Made by a program: the position numbers and the translations under genes. The notes below the pieces were generated by a model. That model did no database searches, had not been told where the DNA came from, and saw only the letters and a list, made by a program, of their open reading frames with translations. From the NCBI GenBank assembly GCA_964458575.1, contig CAYWMD010000029.1, positions 13,297-77,296 on the forward strand: a stretch of DNA of 64,000 nucleotides. The letters run 5' to 3'. Origin of the DNA: CAYWMD01 sp964458575 (lineage in GTDB: Bacteria; Verrucomicrobiota; Verrucomicrobiia; Limisphaerales; JADLHS01). This document shows, one piece after another, positions 44,723 through 53,864 of the stretch. The stretch's first letter is position 1; each line of letters starts with the position of its first letter.

Positions 44723-46720
44723 CTGTCGGAAAGCGGCCTGCGCGCCGCCACCAAATATTGGGACATTGACGGCGCCACCCCTGGTGCGGGTGGCGCGACA
44801 CCCGCCGGTACGTGGAATACGGGTGGCCTTGCCAACTGGACAACCAGTTCGACGGGTTCTGCCGCGGGAACAACGTGGGCGTCGGGGGACGATGCTGTTT
44901 TCTCCGCCGGCACGGATGCGACGGGGGTTTTTGCCGTGACGCTGGATGCGGCGGCTTCACCGCCGGTACAGAATGCGGGGAATCTCACGGTGGAAGAGGG
45001 GATTGTTACCATTGTCGGCGGTGATCTGCTTTATCTGAATGTGGGAGGCGGAACTGCAGGCAAGGGGATTATCAATGTAGCGGGCAGCGCCACGGCTGCG
45101 ATTGCCGCGCCGCTGGATGATACGTACGGGAGTCTCGGTGACGACACGGGAATATTGACGAAAACCGGGACGGGGACCTTGACGTTGAGTTCCAACAGTT
45201 TTTACGGCACGACGGTGGTCATCGCCGAAGGAGTTCTGGCTGTGACCGACTTAGCTTGTTTGGGCAGCACGTTGGCCCCGACGATCGTGAGCAATGGGGC
45301 GACGTTGGTGATTACCACGAACAATGCGTCCGCCACCGCTTTCCGGAATGAACCGCTTTATGTCAATGGTCAAGGCTTCGGCAACGGCGGGGCCGTGCGC
45401 AGCATCGCGGGTTGCCGGATTGGTGGAAGCAGCGGGGTGACGCTGGACAGTGCTTCCCGGCTGTATTCTGTCTTCGGCGAATTCCGCTATGACGTGTTCG
45501 CTCCCGACCGAAATTTTGACTGCACTTTCGCAGGGGACGGCAACCACCGCCTGAATGTGAACGGCGGTTTCAAACTTGGCACCGGCAAGCTGATCAAGGA
45601 AGGCGCTGGCTATGTTCAAACTGAAGGCGTGACCTACACCTGCGGCGAAGTTGACTTCAAGGACGGGATCTTCCGGTTTCGCGAGCTTCCCGGCGGAGGA
45701 TTCAGGGACGCGGCGAATGTGGATTTGGTGCCGTTCACGGTCGGAGTTGACGCCGACGAATTTCGCACTGTTCTGGCCAACAACATCACGGTGGCCAATA
45801 ACCTGACGCTCAACGCCACCAATTTGTTGGTGACCCTCGTCAGCAACAGCCAGATCACCTTGCCCGGCGTGATCAGTGGTGCCACCGGAGGGCTGGCCAA
45901 GGGGACGAATCCCGCGAGCGCGCTGGTTTTGGGCGGCGCCAACACCTACGGCGGCAATACCACGGTCCAGGGAGGGGTGCTGACCCTGGGTGCCAACGGC
46001 TCGATTTCCAACAGCGCGGCCATTGATGTCTGGGCGGGCGCCGTCTTCGATGTCTCCACAAACGTCAACCCCTTTGTGCTCGGCTCATCCCAAACCCTGA
46101 AAGGCAATGGCGCGGTGGCGGGCAACATCACGGCCAACGGAACGGTTTCGCCGGGTGCTTCCATCGGGAGTCTCCTGTTCAGCAACAGTCTGACGGTGAG
46201 CAAGCTGTTGATCGAAGTGGACAAATCGGTTTCGCCCTCCAATGACGTGATCAAGGTGATTGGCGCCTTGAGCGCGGGAAGCGGGACTTTGACGGTGAAC
46301 AATCTGGGACCGACGCTGGCGGTGGGCGACACGTTTTACGTGTTCACGGATGATGTGGGCAACCCCAAGGTGGTTTCGGGCGGCGGCTCGTTGATCGTGA
46401 GTGGCGGTGGGGCGAACTGGACCAACCAGTTGACGGCGAACGGTTCCATCAAGGTGCTATCGGTTTCAGTGACGCCGCCACCGGTGCCGGCGACGAATCT
46501 GACGGTTAACGCCGTTGGGCCCAACAGTGTCGGGTTGGGCGGCAAGGGCGCGGCCAACGCGGCGTACGACGTTTACGCCTATACCAACGTGGCGGCGGCG
46601 ATGTCGAACTGGTGGAAGATAGGGACGACCAATTCGAGCGCGGGCGGCGTGATCCAGTTTGTGGATTCGCAGGCGACCAACGCGTATCGATTCTATCGGT
46701 TTGGCCAGCCTTCCCCGTAG
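44681..46720 (+). CDS. Secreted autotransporter-associated beta-strand-repeat protein 2
   Basis: 679 residues from the ATG at 44681. Signal peptide (M-K-P-T-L-P-L-T-L-L-I-C-A-A-L). The mature start A-A-T-K-Y-W-D-I-D-G-A is followed by passenger-type repeats (GTLTLSSNSFYGTTVV, GANTYGGNTTVQGGVLTLG, LKGNGAVAGNITANGTVSPG). The first ~170 codons are nearly identical to paralogue 3; the last ~85 are nearly identical to paralogue 1; the middle is unique. This mosaic suggests recombination among the tandem copies. Ends Y-R-F-Y-R-F-G-Q-P-S-P. No translocator barrel is present. Confidence 0.82.
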   Translation: MKPTLPLTLLICAALSESGLRAATKYWDIDGATPGAGGATPAGTWNTGGLANWTTSSTGSAAGTTWASGDDAVFSAGTDATGVFAVTLDAAASPPVQNAGNLTVEEGIVTIVGGDLLYLNVGGGTAGKGIINVAGSATAAIAAPLDDTYGSLGDDTGILTKTGTGTLTLSSNSFYGTTVVIAEGVLAVTDLACLGSTLAPTIVSNGATLVITTNNASATAFRNEPLYVNGQGFGNGGAVRSIAGCRIGGSSGVTLDSASRLYSVFGEFRYDVFAPDRNFDCTFAGDGNHRLNVNGGFKLGTGKLIKEGAGYVQTEGVTYTCGEVDFKDGIFRFRELPGGGFRDAANVDLVPFTVGVDADEFRTVLANNITVANNLTLNATNLLVTLVSNSQITLPGVISGATGGLAKGTNPASALVLGGANTYGGNTTVQGGVLTLGANGSISNSAAIDVWAGAVFDVSTNVNPFVLGSSQTLKGNGAVAGNITANGTVSPGASIGSLLFSNSLTVSKLLIEVDKSVSPSNDVIKVIGALSAGSGTLTVNNLGPTLAVGDTFYVFTDDVGNPKVVSGGGSLIVSGGGANWTNQLTANGSIKVLSVSVTPPPVPATNLTVNAVGPNSVGLGGKGAANAAYDVYAYTNVAAAMSNWWKIGTTNSSAGGVIQFVDSQATNAYRFYRFGQPSP

Positions 46721-46738
46721 GCTTAACCAGATCTGCTC

Positions 46739-46770
46739 AAGCCCGACCGGAAACGGTCGGGCTTTTTTCT
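46739..46770 (+). terminator. Rho-independent terminator
   Basis: A perfect 11-bp stem AAGCCCGACCG-gaaa-CGGTCGGGCTT (46739-46764) followed by TTTTCT, just after beta-strand protein 2. Confidence 0.9.
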
Positions 46771-46841
46771 TCGACCGGTCATGACGACAAAGGTGTTCTG
46801 TATCCAGCCGGCAATCGTATGAAAGCCAAGGAAAACCTTTC

Positions 46842-46870
46842 TTGACAGGCGGATTTCCAGACGATACAAA
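46842..46870 (+). promoter_or_regulatory. Sigma70-type promoter for beta-strand protein 3
   Basis: TTGACA (46842-46847), 17 nt, TACAAA (46865-46870), matching the promoter of paralogue 2 except for a few spacer bases. Confidence 0.75.
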
Positions 46871-47069
46871 GGCTGGCGAAACTTAAATCACCTTCACAGA
46901 TGCGACTCGTAACTCCTTGCTTCTGTTCGTGCAGGTTGAAACGGCACGCCCGGTTTCGCCCAAGGTTTCTGAGCACGTGCCAGGTGGCTGCAACTGTGAG
47001 GGTGGGACTCAGCCAACCCAAAAAGTTATGAAACCAACCCTGCCATTGACCTTGTTGATCTGCGCTGCC
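46854..47069 (+). repeat. 216-nt direct repeat, copy 2
   Basis: Identical to 44507-44722 by eye. It contains the same leader and a copy of the 43-codon uORF (46900-47031) that overlaps the gene's ATG. Confidence 0.9.
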
Positions 47070-49181
47070 TTGTCGGAAGCCGGCCTGCGCGCCGCCACAA
47101 AATATTGGGACATTGACGGTGCCACCCCTGGTGCGGGTGGCGCGACCCCTGCCGGGACGTGGGATACCGGAGCCACCGCCAACTGGACAACCAGTTCGAC
47201 GGGTTCTGCCGCGGGAACGTCGTGGGCGTCGGGCGACGATGCTGTTTTCTCCGCCGGCACGGATGCGACGGGGGCTTTTGCCGTGACGCTGGATGCGGCT
47301 GCCTCGCCGCCGGTGCAAAATGCAGGCAACCTTACGGTGGAAGAGGGAAACGTCACCATTGTCGGCAACGTGGGTTTATATTTGAACGTTGGCGGCGGCG
47401 CGCCGGGAAAGGGTATTATCAATGTGGCGGGCGGCGCCGCGGCGACGATTGCCGCGCCGCTGGATGATACGTACGGGGGTCTCGGTGACGACACGGGGGT
47501 CTTGACGAAAACCGGGACGGGGACCTTGACGTTGAGTTCCAACAGTTTTTTCGGTGCCACGGTGGTCGTTACCGCAGGTGCCCTCGCCCTGAACGACAGC
47601 ATCGTTTTGGGCAGCACTTTGGCCCCGACCATTGTGAGTAACGGCGCCTCGGTGACCCTTCCGTTGACCGGTTATGGCGGTTCGTTTGGTGAGCCGGTCG
47701 TTTTGAACGGCTTTGGCGTTGGCGGCAACGGCGCCCTCTATGGCAACGTCGGCAGCGGCGGCAACACCCCCGGGGGCACATGGAACGGCGGTGCGGTGAT
47801 CAATTCGAATGCCAGGATTAACAAGTACGGCACCAACGGAGCTTGGTGGAATTGGTTGGGTCAGGTTGTGGTTACCAATGGCGTCAATAGCGCGGACTTG
47901 TATCTCGGCGGCACGGGCAACGCCCTTCGGTTTAACATCAACGCACCTTACCCCTCTGACTCAAGCCTCCGCCGTCCCTGCATTGATATCGGGGATGGCG
48001 TGCTCTACAAGGATGGAACCGTGGAGTGGCGGGTTGAAAATTCCAATGTCGCGCGTGAGGTGCGCTTCAACGGCGGGCACATCACGTCACGATGTGGCCC
48101 GGGAACAAATTTCTGCTACCGGGTCGTCGTTCCGGGCGTGTTCACCTGCCTGTATCTCGGCATGGAAGGTGCCTTTTGGACCTCGGGCGACTATGTGCCA
48201 GCGACCATCTATGTCGGACCGAATGCCGGCGAATTCAGAAATGGCCCCACCGGCCCCAGCCAGGAGTGGGATCATCCCATTGTGCTCGAAACCGGCGCCA
48301 ATCCGGTGTTCCGGCCGAACTCCTATGCCGAGGCCTATATTATCTGCAACGGCGTTATCAGCGGCGCGGGTGGCCTGAGCAAGAACAATGATACAGGCAC
48401 GCTTTACCTGCGAGGGACGAACACTTACGCCGGCACCACCACCGTTCGTGGCGGCTTCCTGACCCTCGATGTGACCGGGTCCATTTCCAACAGCACCGTC
48501 ATCGATGTGTGGACCAATGGCACGTTCAACGTTTCCTCGAATGGAAGTGGGTTCGTGCTGGGGCTGGCCCAGACGCTCAAAGGCAACGGCACCGTCCTCG
48601 GCAACGTGACTGCGGTTGGCGCCATTGCGCCCGGCAGTTCGATCGGCAGCCTTACCAATTCTGGCAACCTTGTCTTAAAAGGGAATCTATCCATCGAAGT
48701 GGATAAATCACTCTCACCCGGGGCTTCCAACGACCTGATCACGGTGACCGGAAGCTTGAGCCACGGCAGCGGAGCCACGGTGACGGTGGCGAACCTCGGG
48801 CCGGCCCTGGCGGTGAATGACAGCTTCAAGATTTTCAACAAGGCGGTGACCAGCGGAAGCACCATTTCCGTAACCGGCGGTGGGGCGACATGGACCAACC
48901 GGCTGGCCATCGACGGCTCAATCGCCGTGCTGGCTTTGGCGCCAACCGCAGTGCCAGCCACCAACCTGACGGTTCAAGCGGTTGGCGCAACGAGCCGCAG
49001 CCTGGGCGGCATGGGCGCCGCCAACAGTGCCTACAGTGTTTACGCCTCGACCAACGTGGCGACGCCGATGTCCAATTGGTGGAAGCTCGGCACGACGAAT
49101 TCGAGCGCCGGCGGCGTCATTCAATATCTCGACGCTCAAGCGACCAACTCGCAGCGTTTCTACCGCTTCGGCCAGCCGTAA
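47028..49181 (+). CDS. Secreted autotransporter-associated beta-strand-repeat protein 3
   Basis: 717 residues from the ATG at 47028. Signal peptide and first ~170 residues almost match paralogue 2. The unique centre (~residues 205-445) is Gly/Asn-rich and contains V-R-F-N-G-G-H-I-T-S-R-C-G-P-G and scattered Cys. The C-terminal third has passenger repeats (GTNTYAGTTTVRGGFLTLD, GNVTAVGAIAPGSSIGSLTN). The tail Q-R-F-Y-R-F-G-Q-P is shared with the other paralogues but more diverged. Probably a surface or released beta-helix protein; ligand unknown. Confidence 0.82.
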   Translation: MKPTLPLTLLICAALSEAGLRAATKYWDIDGATPGAGGATPAGTWDTGATANWTTSSTGSAAGTSWASGDDAVFSAGTDATGAFAVTLDAAASPPVQNAGNLTVEEGNVTIVGNVGLYLNVGGGAPGKGIINVAGGAAATIAAPLDDTYGGLGDDTGVLTKTGTGTLTLSSNSFFGATVVVTAGALALNDSIVLGSTLAPTIVSNGASVTLPLTGYGGSFGEPVVLNGFGVGGNGALYGNVGSGGNTPGGTWNGGAVINSNARINKYGTNGAWWNWLGQVVVTNGVNSADLYLGGTGNALRFNINAPYPSDSSLRRPCIDIGDGVLYKDGTVEWRVENSNVAREVRFNGGHITSRCGPGTNFCYRVVVPGVFTCLYLGMEGAFWTSGDYVPATIYVGPNAGEFRNGPTGPSQEWDHPIVLETGANPVFRPNSYAEAYIICNGVISGAGGLSKNNDTGTLYLRGTNTYAGTTTVRGGFLTLDVTGSISNSTVIDVWTNGTFNVSSNGSGFVLGLAQTLKGNGTVLGNVTAVGAIAPGSSIGSLTNSGNLVLKGNLSIEVDKSLSPGASNDLITVTGSLSHGSGATVTVANLGPALAVNDSFKIFNKAVTSGSTISVTGGGATWTNRLAIDGSIAVLALAPTAVPATNLTVQAVGATSRSLGGMGAANSAYSVYASTNVATPMSNWWKLGTTNSSAGGVIQYLDAQATNSQRFYRFGQP

Positions 49182-49218
49182 CCGGCCGCGATCAACATCG
49201 AATCCCGCATCGCTTCAT

Positions 49219-49250
49219 GCCCGGCTTCGCTTGATGAAGCCGGGCTTTTC
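49219..49250 (+). terminator. Rho-independent terminator
   Basis: A 10-bp stem GCCCGGCTTC-gcttgat-GAAGCCGGGC followed by TTTTC, 38 nt after beta-strand protein 3. It may serve the convergent namZ-like gene as well. Confidence 0.85.
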
Positions 49251-49307
49251 TTTGTTGATGGAAAGCCATCGAGTCCCGGCCAAACCGATCTCACCTCGCG
49301 CGTTTCT

Positions 49308-50555
49308 TCAATACAGCAGGTATTTCTCGCGTTGTTTGCGGAACGCGTCCTCCCCGGGTTTCCACGTCGCCGCAATTTCCGCCGCGGTCTTTCCAGCCTG
49401 CAACGCCTTGCGCGTCGCATCAGTGCCGTTGACCTTGTCAAACATGGCGAAGCCCCGGTTGGCCTTGACGGATTCCTGGAAGATGTCCCGGTCGGCGACG
49501 CGTTTCAGCGCCTCCAGCGCGTAAAAGTTGATGGCCGTGAGCGGCGCGTGGGCGGGATCGGTGAAGAAAACCTGCACCCCGCTCACGTTCGTTTTCTCGA
49601 AGCCGAAGTAGTAGGGCCGGTAGGTGATGGGTTGAAATCGAACGCCCGGCAATCGGTAGGCGTTGAGGGTTTCAGCCAGCGCGTGCATGTCCACGCCGGG
49701 TGCCCCGATGCATTGAAATGGGAGCGTGTAACCGATGCCGGTGCTCACGGCTTTGCCGCTCAATTCACCCATGATGCCCGTGGCCACCAGGAACAGTGGC
49801 GATTCGCCGTGCGGCACATGCGGCGAGGTCGGCACCCAGGGCAGTCCGGTGTCGCGCCAGGTCATCGTCCGCTGCCAACCCTTGAGCGGGACGACCGTCA
49901 GCTTGCAGGGTTTTTTGATCCAGCCTTCACCGTTGATCATTCGCGCCAGTTCCCCGCACGTCAGCCCATAAACGTAGGTCACATCCCAGCGGCTCACCGC
50001 CGAGCGGAACTGATTGTCCAGCCGTGGCCCCTCGACCCGCACCCCGCCCAGCGGGTTGGGCCGGTCGAGCACGATGAATTCCACTCCGGCTTCGCCGCAC
50101 GCTTCCATTGCCTCGCCCATCGTGGTGATGAACGTGTAGGAACGACAACCGCTGTCCTGCAAATCATAGACCAAGGCGTCAATCTCCTTGAGCATTTCAG
50201 GCGTGGGTTTGTGCTTCGGGTAAAGCGAATACACGGGCAGCCCGGTGCGCGCATCCGTGCGTGTCTCGACCCTGTCCCCCGCGGGCACGTCGCCATAAAC
50301 CCCGTGCTCCGGCGCGAAGAGCGCCACCAGTTTCACGCCCGGCGCCTTGCGCAACACCTCGATGGTGGTTTCCAGATTCCGGTTCACGCCCGAGGGATTG
50401 GTGAGCAGTCCGACGCGCTTGCCTTGCAACACCCGGAAGTCGTCGGCGGCAAGAACTTCGTTCCCCAGTTGAACCGGTTCGATTGGGGCATGGGTGGGTT
50501 TGCAGCCCGTCAGCGTCCATCCCGCGAGCAGAGCGACCAACAGCCAGTTTCTCAT
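49308..50555 (-). CDS. namZ: NamZ-like exo-beta-N-acetylmuramidase lipoprotein (DUF1343)
   Basis: 415 residues from the ATG at 50555, which gives a clean lipoprotein signal (N-W-L-L-V-A-L-L-A-G-W-T-L-T-G-C, lipobox L-T-G-C). The DUF1343 core is evident: GLLTNPSGV, FAPEHGVYGD, VYSLYPKHKPT, VYDLQDSGCRSYTFI, LDRPNPLGG, and NVSHGRGT-type wording replaced here by S-P-H-V-P-H-G-E-S. Characterised NamZ enzymes remove MurNAc from the non-reducing end of peptidoglycan fragments, so this protein probably acts in cell-wall recycling or scavenging. Confidence 0.87.
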   Translation of the reverse strand: MRNWLLVALLAGWTLTGCKPTHAPIEPVQLGNEVLAADDFRVLQGKRVGLLTNPSGVNRNLETTIEVLRKAPGVKLVALFAPEHGVYGDVPAGDRVETRTDARTGLPVYSLYPKHKPTPEMLKEIDALVYDLQDSGCRSYTFITTMGEAMEACGEAGVEFIVLDRPNPLGGVRVEGPRLDNQFRSAVSRWDVTYVYGLTCGELARMINGEGWIKKPCKLTVVPLKGWQRTMTWRDTGLPWVPTSPHVPHGESPLFLVATGIMGELSGKAVSTGIGYTLPFQCIGAPGVDMHALAETLNAYRLPGVRFQPITYRPYYFGFEKTNVSGVQVFFTDPAHAPLTAINFYALEALKRVADRDIFQESVKANRGFAMFDKVNGTDATRKALQAGKTAAEIAATWKPGEDAFRKQREKYLLY

Positions 50556-50666
50556 GGCCCGAACACTAGCCCTGCCCGGTTCACCGGCGCAAACCTTTTG
50601 CAACGGCGTAGTGCGCCGGCAGTTTTGACTTTAAGGAGTGGCGGGTGATGCATAGTTTGTCGTTCG

Positions 50667-51638
50667 ATGAAAGTATTTGTTACCGGCGGCGCCGGTTACA
50701 TCGGTTCGATTTGCGTTGAAGAACTGCTCAACGCGGGCCACGAAGTCACGGTTTACGACAACCTCTCCGAAGGTCACCGGTCCGCGGTGGATGCGCGCGC
50801 CACCTTCCTCCTCGGCCGGCCGGAACAGGACGGCGACATTCTCACATCGGTCCAACAGGCCCGGCCCGACGCCATCATGCACTTTGCCGCCAGCGCCCTC
50901 GTGGGCGAGTCCATGACCGATCCCAAAAAGTATTTCCACAACAACGTCGTCAATTCCCTCAAGTTTCTCGATGCCGCCGTCGAGTGCGGCGTTAAAAAAT
51001 TTGTTTTCAGTTCCACCTGCGCCACTTTTGGTCCGCCGGATCGGGTGCCGATGACCGAGGACCTCCCGCAACGTCCCATCAATCCCTACGGCGAGTCCAA
51101 GCTGATGGTCGAAAAATTCCTTCAGTGGTATCACCGGATTTACGGACTGGAGTTCATCGCCTTCCGCTATTTCAACGCCGCGGGCGCGACGGAAAAATTC
51201 GGCGAGCATCACCGCACCGAGACCCACCTGATTCCTGCGATCCTGAAGGTCGCCCTCGGCCGGGCGAAGCAATGCGAGATCTTCGGCACGGATTATCCCA
51301 CGCCCGACGGCACGTGCATTCGCGACTACATCCACATCGTTGACCTCGCGCAGGCGCACATGCTGGGATTGCAGCCGGGCAGGACCGGTTTTTACAACCT
51401 GGGCAACGGCGACGGTTATTCCGTGCGGCAGGTCATCTCCACCTGCGAGAAGATCTCCGGCAAAACAATTCCTGCGGTGGAAAAACCGCGCCGCCCCGGC
51501 GACCCGCCCAAACTGGTGGCCGCGGCCGACAAGGCCATGCGCGAACTCGGCTGGAAACCAAAGTTCCCCAGGCTGGAGGACATCGTCGCCACGGCGTGGG
51601 TGTGGCACCAAAAGCATCCCGACGGTTACCCTGACTGA
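50667..51638 (+). CDS. galE: UDP-glucose 4-epimerase
   Basis: 323 residues. Extended SDR: TGGAGYIGS (6-14), DNLSEGH (31-37), catalytic S-S-T-C (Ser of the SSxA/T-type motif), N-P-Y-G-E-S-K (YxxxK), and FRYFNAAGA. The family interconverts UDP-glucose and UDP-galactose with bound NAD. Promoter-like TTGACT (50626-50631) and CATAGT (50651-50656) precede it. It stands alone between a convergent pseudopilin and a divergent namZ-like gene, and presumably supplies galactosyl residues for surface polysaccharide. Confidence 0.92.
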   Translation: MKVFVTGGAGYIGSICVEELLNAGHEVTVYDNLSEGHRSAVDARATFLLGRPEQDGDILTSVQQARPDAIMHFAASALVGESMTDPKKYFHNNVVNSLKFLDAAVECGVKKFVFSSTCATFGPPDRVPMTEDLPQRPINPYGESKLMVEKFLQWYHRIYGLEFIAFRYFNAAGATEKFGEHHRTETHLIPAILKVALGRAKQCEIFGTDYPTPDGTCIRDYIHIVDLAQAHMLGLQPGRTGFYNLGNGDGYSVRQVISTCEKISGKTIPAVEKPRRPGDPPKLVAAADKAMRELGWKPKFPRLEDIVATAWVWHQKHPDGYPD

Positions 51639-51658
51639 ACCGCGGGCGCGCGGTTTTC
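51638..51658. terminator. Bidirectional hairpin between galE and pseudopilin
   Basis: A perfect 7-bp stem AACCGCG-ggcg-CGCGGTT followed by TTC, located in the 18-bp gap between convergent genes. Short, and with only four Ts, so the termination role is likely but unproven. Confidence 0.5.
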
Positions 51659-52361
51659 ATTGCAGTGGATGCCAGAGGTCCACCTGTCGCGCCGGGTCAA
51701 AAATCGTTTTGAAGTCGCGCGCCTCGGCGTGGCCGTCCACGAAGTTGTAGTTCGCCCGCCGGTTGTGGCGGCGTGACGCGACATCCGTCGTGTCCTGCAC
51801 GCTCACCCAGAAATTCGGCATGATGTGGTCGGTGCTCGACGCGTTTTCGGCAAACAGAATGGTCGTGACCGGTTTGGTCACCACGCCGACGCGCCGCCAG
51901 GTTTCCGGTTTGCCCCGATAGTCGTCATTCGGCCCGAGTTCGAAGTAAACGTTGAGTCCATAACTCCACGGTGCGGTCCGCCGGTCGGTCGGACAGTGAT
52001 AAACCCCCGAAAGTAAATTCGTCCAGGTGGCTGGATTGGCGCCCAGGTACGGCGTGAGCGCACCGCCCCAGGCCAGTTGCCCGTGACTGAAGGCGGAATG
52101 CTGGCTGCGCGGGAATTGATCATCGTTGTCATCCGCGTAGAAGCGCACGGCCAAGCTGATCTGGCGCAGGTTGCTCAGGCAGGCGGATTGTCGGCTTTTT
52201 TCCTTCGCCCGCGTCAACGCCGGCAACAGCATCGCCGCCAGCACGGCAATGATCGCAATCACCACCAGCAATTCGATGAGAGTGAAGGCGGGCTCACCCG
52301 GCCCGCCCCCCCGGCGGGGGAGCGGGCGGTGAGCACTTGTGGTTGTACCAACAGACTTCAC
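51657..52361 (-). CDS. Pseudopilin-like protein (prepilin leader, H-X9-DG type)
   Basis: 234 residues. Leader M-K-S-V-G-T-T...P-G-E-P-A then FTLIELLVVIAIIAVLAAM, cleaved before Phe by prepilin peptidase. Its C-terminal half has R-H-N-R-R-A-N-Y-N-F-V-D-G-H, an exact H-X9-DG motif. Its start overlaps the stop of the secreted protein gene (ATGA at 52358-52361), so the two are translated together. This is the second secreted-protein/pseudopilin pair in the window, downstream of nikR in the same direction. Confidence 0.85.
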   Translation of the reverse strand: MKSVGTTTSAHRPLPRRGGGPGEPAFTLIELLVVIAIIAVLAAMLLPALTRAKEKSRQSACLSNLRQISLAVRFYADDNDDQFPRSQHSAFSHGQLAWGGALTPYLGANPATWTNLLSGVYHCPTDRRTAPWSYGLNVYFELGPNDDYRGKPETWRRVGVVTKPVTTILFAENASSTDHIMPNFWVSVQDTTDVASRRHNRRANYNFVDGHAEARDFKTIFDPARQVDLWHPLQ

Positions 52362-53194
52362 GGGGCGAGTTTCATCCGGAAGAACTTCCGCGGATCGCCC
52401 GGTTCGAGCACGATGGCGGATTGGCCTTCAAGCACGACCGGCGCGTTGGTGACGTCGGTCCAGATGCCGTTCGGCAGCGTCTCCGTGCCTTCCAGCAACC
52501 AACCCGTCGTGTTCGCCGGATAGAAGACGACGATGCGTTGACCAATCCCGAGGGCGGGCCGGCCGTCCGACAGGTTGGTAAAGTCGAGCACGATGGGGCC
52601 GGTGCTGGAATTGGCCACTTCCTCACCCGTCAGGGTGTTGCGCAGGAAGGCCTCAAACGTGGCGGTGAGCGAGTTGGTTCCTGGCGGCGCGGTCACGCCC
52701 GGATGAAACATGTCACCGTTCCAATAAAACGTGTTCGTCGTGTTGGCCGTGCCGAAGATGGGTTCCCATGCTTTCGGTGCCGAACCGGCATAGCGATAGA
52801 ATCCGAGTTCCGGCGAGGCTGACAGTTTGCGCAGCCAGATGGCGGTGTTCGGCGGCAACGGATCGCTGCCCATCCCGATCGGCATGGCATCAAAGCCATA
52901 GCGACGGCTGAACGACAGTCCCTGCCGGCTCGGATCGAGCGAATCGTACCACGGATCGGCGGGGTCGAAGCTGTCGCCCGGATTGCTCACGAGCAAAGGC
53001 GTGAGAATCGGGATTTCGCCCGGGGGCATGATCATGGAGTGCAAATGGCCGTCGCCCGCGTTGTAGGAAATCATCGGCATCACCATGCCGCCTTGCATGG
53101 GCACGCCGGTGAGCACTGCGGCGGTGGCCGTTGAAAGCCCGCCGGTCACAATGACGGCGGCAACGGCGCGGAAAATAAACTTAAATCTTCGCAT
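52358..53194 (-). CDS. Secreted Met/His-rich protein
   Basis: 278 residues with a Sec signal (K-F-I-F-R-A-V-A-A-V-I-V-T-G-G-L-S-T-A-T-A). The mature N-terminus is strikingly rich in Met and His (M-Q-G-G-M-V-M-P-M then G-D-G-H-L-H-S-M-I-M-P-P), a composition suited to binding Ni, Cu or Co. The middle has Asp/Pro-rich loops. The end, G-I-W-T-D-V-T-N-A...R-K-F-F-R-M-K-L-A-P, is the shared C-terminal tail. It overlaps the pseudopilin downstream; nikR lies upstream. Role unknown; extracellular metal capture is a hypothesis. Confidence 0.75.
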   Translation of the reverse strand: MRRFKFIFRAVAAVIVTGGLSTATAAVLTGVPMQGGMVMPMISYNAGDGHLHSMIMPPGEIPILTPLLVSNPGDSFDPADPWYDSLDPSRQGLSFSRRYGFDAMPIGMGSDPLPPNTAIWLRKLSASPELGFYRYAGSAPKAWEPIFGTANTTNTFYWNGDMFHPGVTAPPGTNSLTATFEAFLRNTLTGEEVANSSTGPIVLDFTNLSDGRPALGIGQRIVVFYPANTTGWLLEGTETLPNGIWTDVTNAPVVLEGQSAIVLEPGDPRKFFRMKLAP

Positions 53195-53409
53195 AAAACA
53201 TCGTTTCGTTTTCGGTTAAAAAGTTTTCAAACATTGCGGTTGCGGATTCCAAAGGGGGGAATTCCGACCCGCGGCGCCGGCCACCAGGCCATGCCGCGTC
53301 GCAACCTGTCGGCAACAAATGTGATTGGGGAAAAGACGACCCGCTGTAACGATGCCAACCCCTGACGACAGCCAGTGGCTGCATCAGTGTTCAAAACCGT
53401 GGATCGTTT

Positions 53410-53805
53410 TCAGGCAGGCTTGTCCGCGGGGAAGAGGCGCGGGCGCGGTTTGGGAGGAGGTTCGAGCCGCGCGGGAGCACAAACGTCAAAGTTGGGAATT
53501 CGTGCGTGCGCCCCGTCGAAATAAAAAGCGACCGGCTGCCAGATCAGGCCGGGATCCAGTTTCGCACCGGACCGGGCCTGGTCTTGTTCCTGTTTCTTCT
53601 CGTCGGCCCGGCCTTTTTCGATGGCCAGACAAAGTTTGCAGGGATGTTCGCCGTCGAAAGTCTTGCTGACGGCTTCAGTGAACGACGCATCGCGCGAATA
53701 TTTCACGATCATGCCGGTCCACGCAATCGTCTGGAGCACGGCCCAGTGCAGGCCCAGGGAAAGGACCAACACCAACGCGGCGACGAGTCTTAAAAGTGGA
53801 TGCAC
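53410..53805 (-). CDS. Small membrane protein with CxxC, metal-locus associated
   Basis: 131 residues. One N-terminal hydrophobic helix (L-L-R-L-V-A-A-L-V-L-V-L-S-L-G-L-H), then T-F-D-G-E-H-P-C-K-L-C-L-A-I containing a CxxC next to His and Glu, then a charged Gln/Lys segment and a Pro-rich tail with another Cys. It resembles the short DUF2946-like proteins often found beside metal-uptake or copper genes, but I do not assign a family. Located 59 nt downstream of nikR, same strand. Confidence 0.65.
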   Translation of the reverse strand: MHPLLRLVAALVLVLSLGLHWAVLQTIAWTGMIVKYSRDASFTEAVSKTFDGEHPCKLCLAIEKGRADEKKQEQDQARSGAKLDPGLIWQPVAFYFDGAHARIPNFDVCAPARLEPPPKPRPRLFPADKPA

Positions 53806-53864
53806 GACCCGGTAGCATGGAGAGGGCAGAGCAACGAAGTCAAGCGGAACGCCCGTCGGGCCAC

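Noticed and set aside
42397..49181. Classical type V autotransporters
   Set aside because: The proteins have passenger-type beta-strand repeats but no C-terminal outer-membrane barrel; they end in the F-Y-R tail.
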